From the NCBI GenBank assembly GCA_020851855.1, contig JADZBY010000730.1, forward strand, positions 1 through 6,537: a stretch of 6,537 nt of DNA, written 5' to 3'. Shown one piece after another: positions 6,312 to 6,537 of this stretch. Within the stretch, counting starts at the first letter, position 1. The number at the start of each line of letters is the position of its first letter. The DNA comes from Anaerolineae bacterium. GTDB taxonomy: Bacteria > Chloroflexota > Anaerolineae > Aggregatilineales > UBA2796. Under the pieces are notes generated by a model. It had not been told where the DNA came from, ran no database searches, and saw only the letters and a program-made list of their open reading frames with translations. A program made the position numbers and the translations under genes.

Positions 6312-6340
6312 ATTATAGCCGGCGTCTGCCGATTACTCCA
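6312..6340 (-). promoter_or_regulatory. Promoter of the riboswitch-exporter transcript
   Basis: On the minus strand a perfect TATAAT (6317-6312) lies ahead of the riboswitch, with a poor -35 match (TGGAGT, 6340-6335) at 17 bp. Transcription would start near 6305, giving a leader of about 108 nt that includes both riboswitch hairpins complete. Confidence 0.6.
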
Positions 6341-6414
6341 CGCCTGCAAAGCCGATGGGACTGGAATGGGGACTAACGCGATGGCGAGGCGCGCAGCAAG
6401 GGCGTCGTCAATAA

Positions 6415-6454
6415 GGGGCAACGGAGCAGAATACGTAGTCTGCTGCGCTGCCCC
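6415..6454 (-). terminator. 40-bp near-perfect palindrome, likely terminator of the gene at the right edge
   Basis: The arms pair at 17 of 20 positions: GGGGCA with TGCCCC outermost, then CG/CG, then AGCAGA with TCTGCT, around the self-complementary core TACGTA (6432-6437). The mismatches are 6421/6448, 6424/6445 and 6431/6438. Read on the minus strand it starts 23 bases past the stop at 6478 and is followed by TTATT, a weak T-tract. It also insulates the exporter promoter from upstream transcription. Confidence 0.55.
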
Positions 6455-6463
6455 AATGCGGCT

Positions 6464-6483
6464 GGCTGATTTATCGATCAGCC
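6464..6483. other. Hairpin overlapping a stop codon
   Basis: GGCTGAT (6464-6470) and ATCAGCC (6477-6483) form a 7-bp perfect inverted repeat with a six-base TTATCG loop. On the minus strand the TGA stop (6480-6478) of the partial gene lies in the first arm. It may assist termination together with the palindrome at 6415-6454. Confidence 0.45.
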
Positions 6484-6537
6484 ATGCGCTTTCGGATCGA
6501 TGGCCGATCCCTTCAGGCGAAGGGAATTGGAGACGAC
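6478..6537 (-). CDS. C-terminal 19 codons of a gene, possibly a heavy-metal P1B-type ATPase
   Basis: Only the end of this leftward gene is inside the window; it enters at the right edge and stops at TGA (6480-6478). It reads VVSNSLRLKGSAIDPKAHG. The first nine residues match the usual ending of copper and other heavy-metal transporting P1B ATPases, where the last helix is followed by a VVxNSLRL-type segment. On 19 residues this is only suggestive. The hairpins immediately after the stop support a real gene end here. Confidence 0.5.
   Translation of the reverse strand, partial: VVSNSLRLKGSAIDPKAHG

Noticed and set aside
6456..6537. Plus-strand ORF beginning at ATG 6456 and open to the right edge
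   Set aside because: No Shine-Dalgarno, the reading passes through a hairpin, and the minus strand gives a more protein-like ending there.

Overview
The window looks like a piece of a high-GC chromosome from the Chloroflexota (Anaerolineae or a related class). This is an inference from four things: GC-rich codon third positions, Pro/Thr linkers of the TPTPxTPT type, a membrane-anchored SH3b-TPR protein, and a divergent ROK regulator. No rRNA, tRNA, CRISPR array, transposase or phage gene is visible.

Layout from left to right. (1) A DegT/DnrJ/EryC1/StrS-type PLP sugar aminotransferase runs leftward off the left edge (1-682, minus). (2) An AT-rich divergent promoter region (683-841) separates it from (3) a ROK-family transcriptional regulator (842-2050, plus). 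The regulator's promoter places the transcription start at, or within a base of, its ATG, so it is probably read from a leaderless mRNA. (4) A short REP-like palindromic repeat (2061-2108) lies before (5) a NodB-type polysaccharide deacetylase without a signal peptide (2133-2984, plus). (6) A possible 85-residue hypothetical ORF (3016-3273) and an AT-rich leader come before (7) a 793-residue membrane-anchored protein with a beta domain, an SH3b domain and about twelve TPR repeats (3429-5810, plus). (8) A strong hairpin sits between this gene and the convergent (9) SMR-family exporter of the SugE/Gdx subtype (5877-6197, minus). (10) The leader of that exporter carries two ACGA-loop hairpins that match the guanidine-II (mini-ykkC) riboswitch, behind a perfect TATAAT box. 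(11) At the right edge are a 40-bp near-palindrome and the last 19 codons of a minus-strand gene whose ending resembles the tail of heavy-metal P-type ATPases.

How the parts work together. The aminotransferase, ROK regulator and deacetylase form a plausible amino-sugar locus. The ROK protein probably senses a sugar or sugar derivative and controls both divergent promoters, whose -35 boxes lie in the two arms of an inverted repeat. The exporter is a self-contained guanidine-detoxification unit: its riboswitch should turn on translation or transcription of a guanidinium/proton antiporter when guanidine accumulates. The TPR protein appears to be a separate envelope scaffold.

The riboswitch-exporter pair is the most solid regulatory discovery. 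The leaderless ROK mRNA and the paired promoter repeats are the next most informative. No wholly unknown system is evident.
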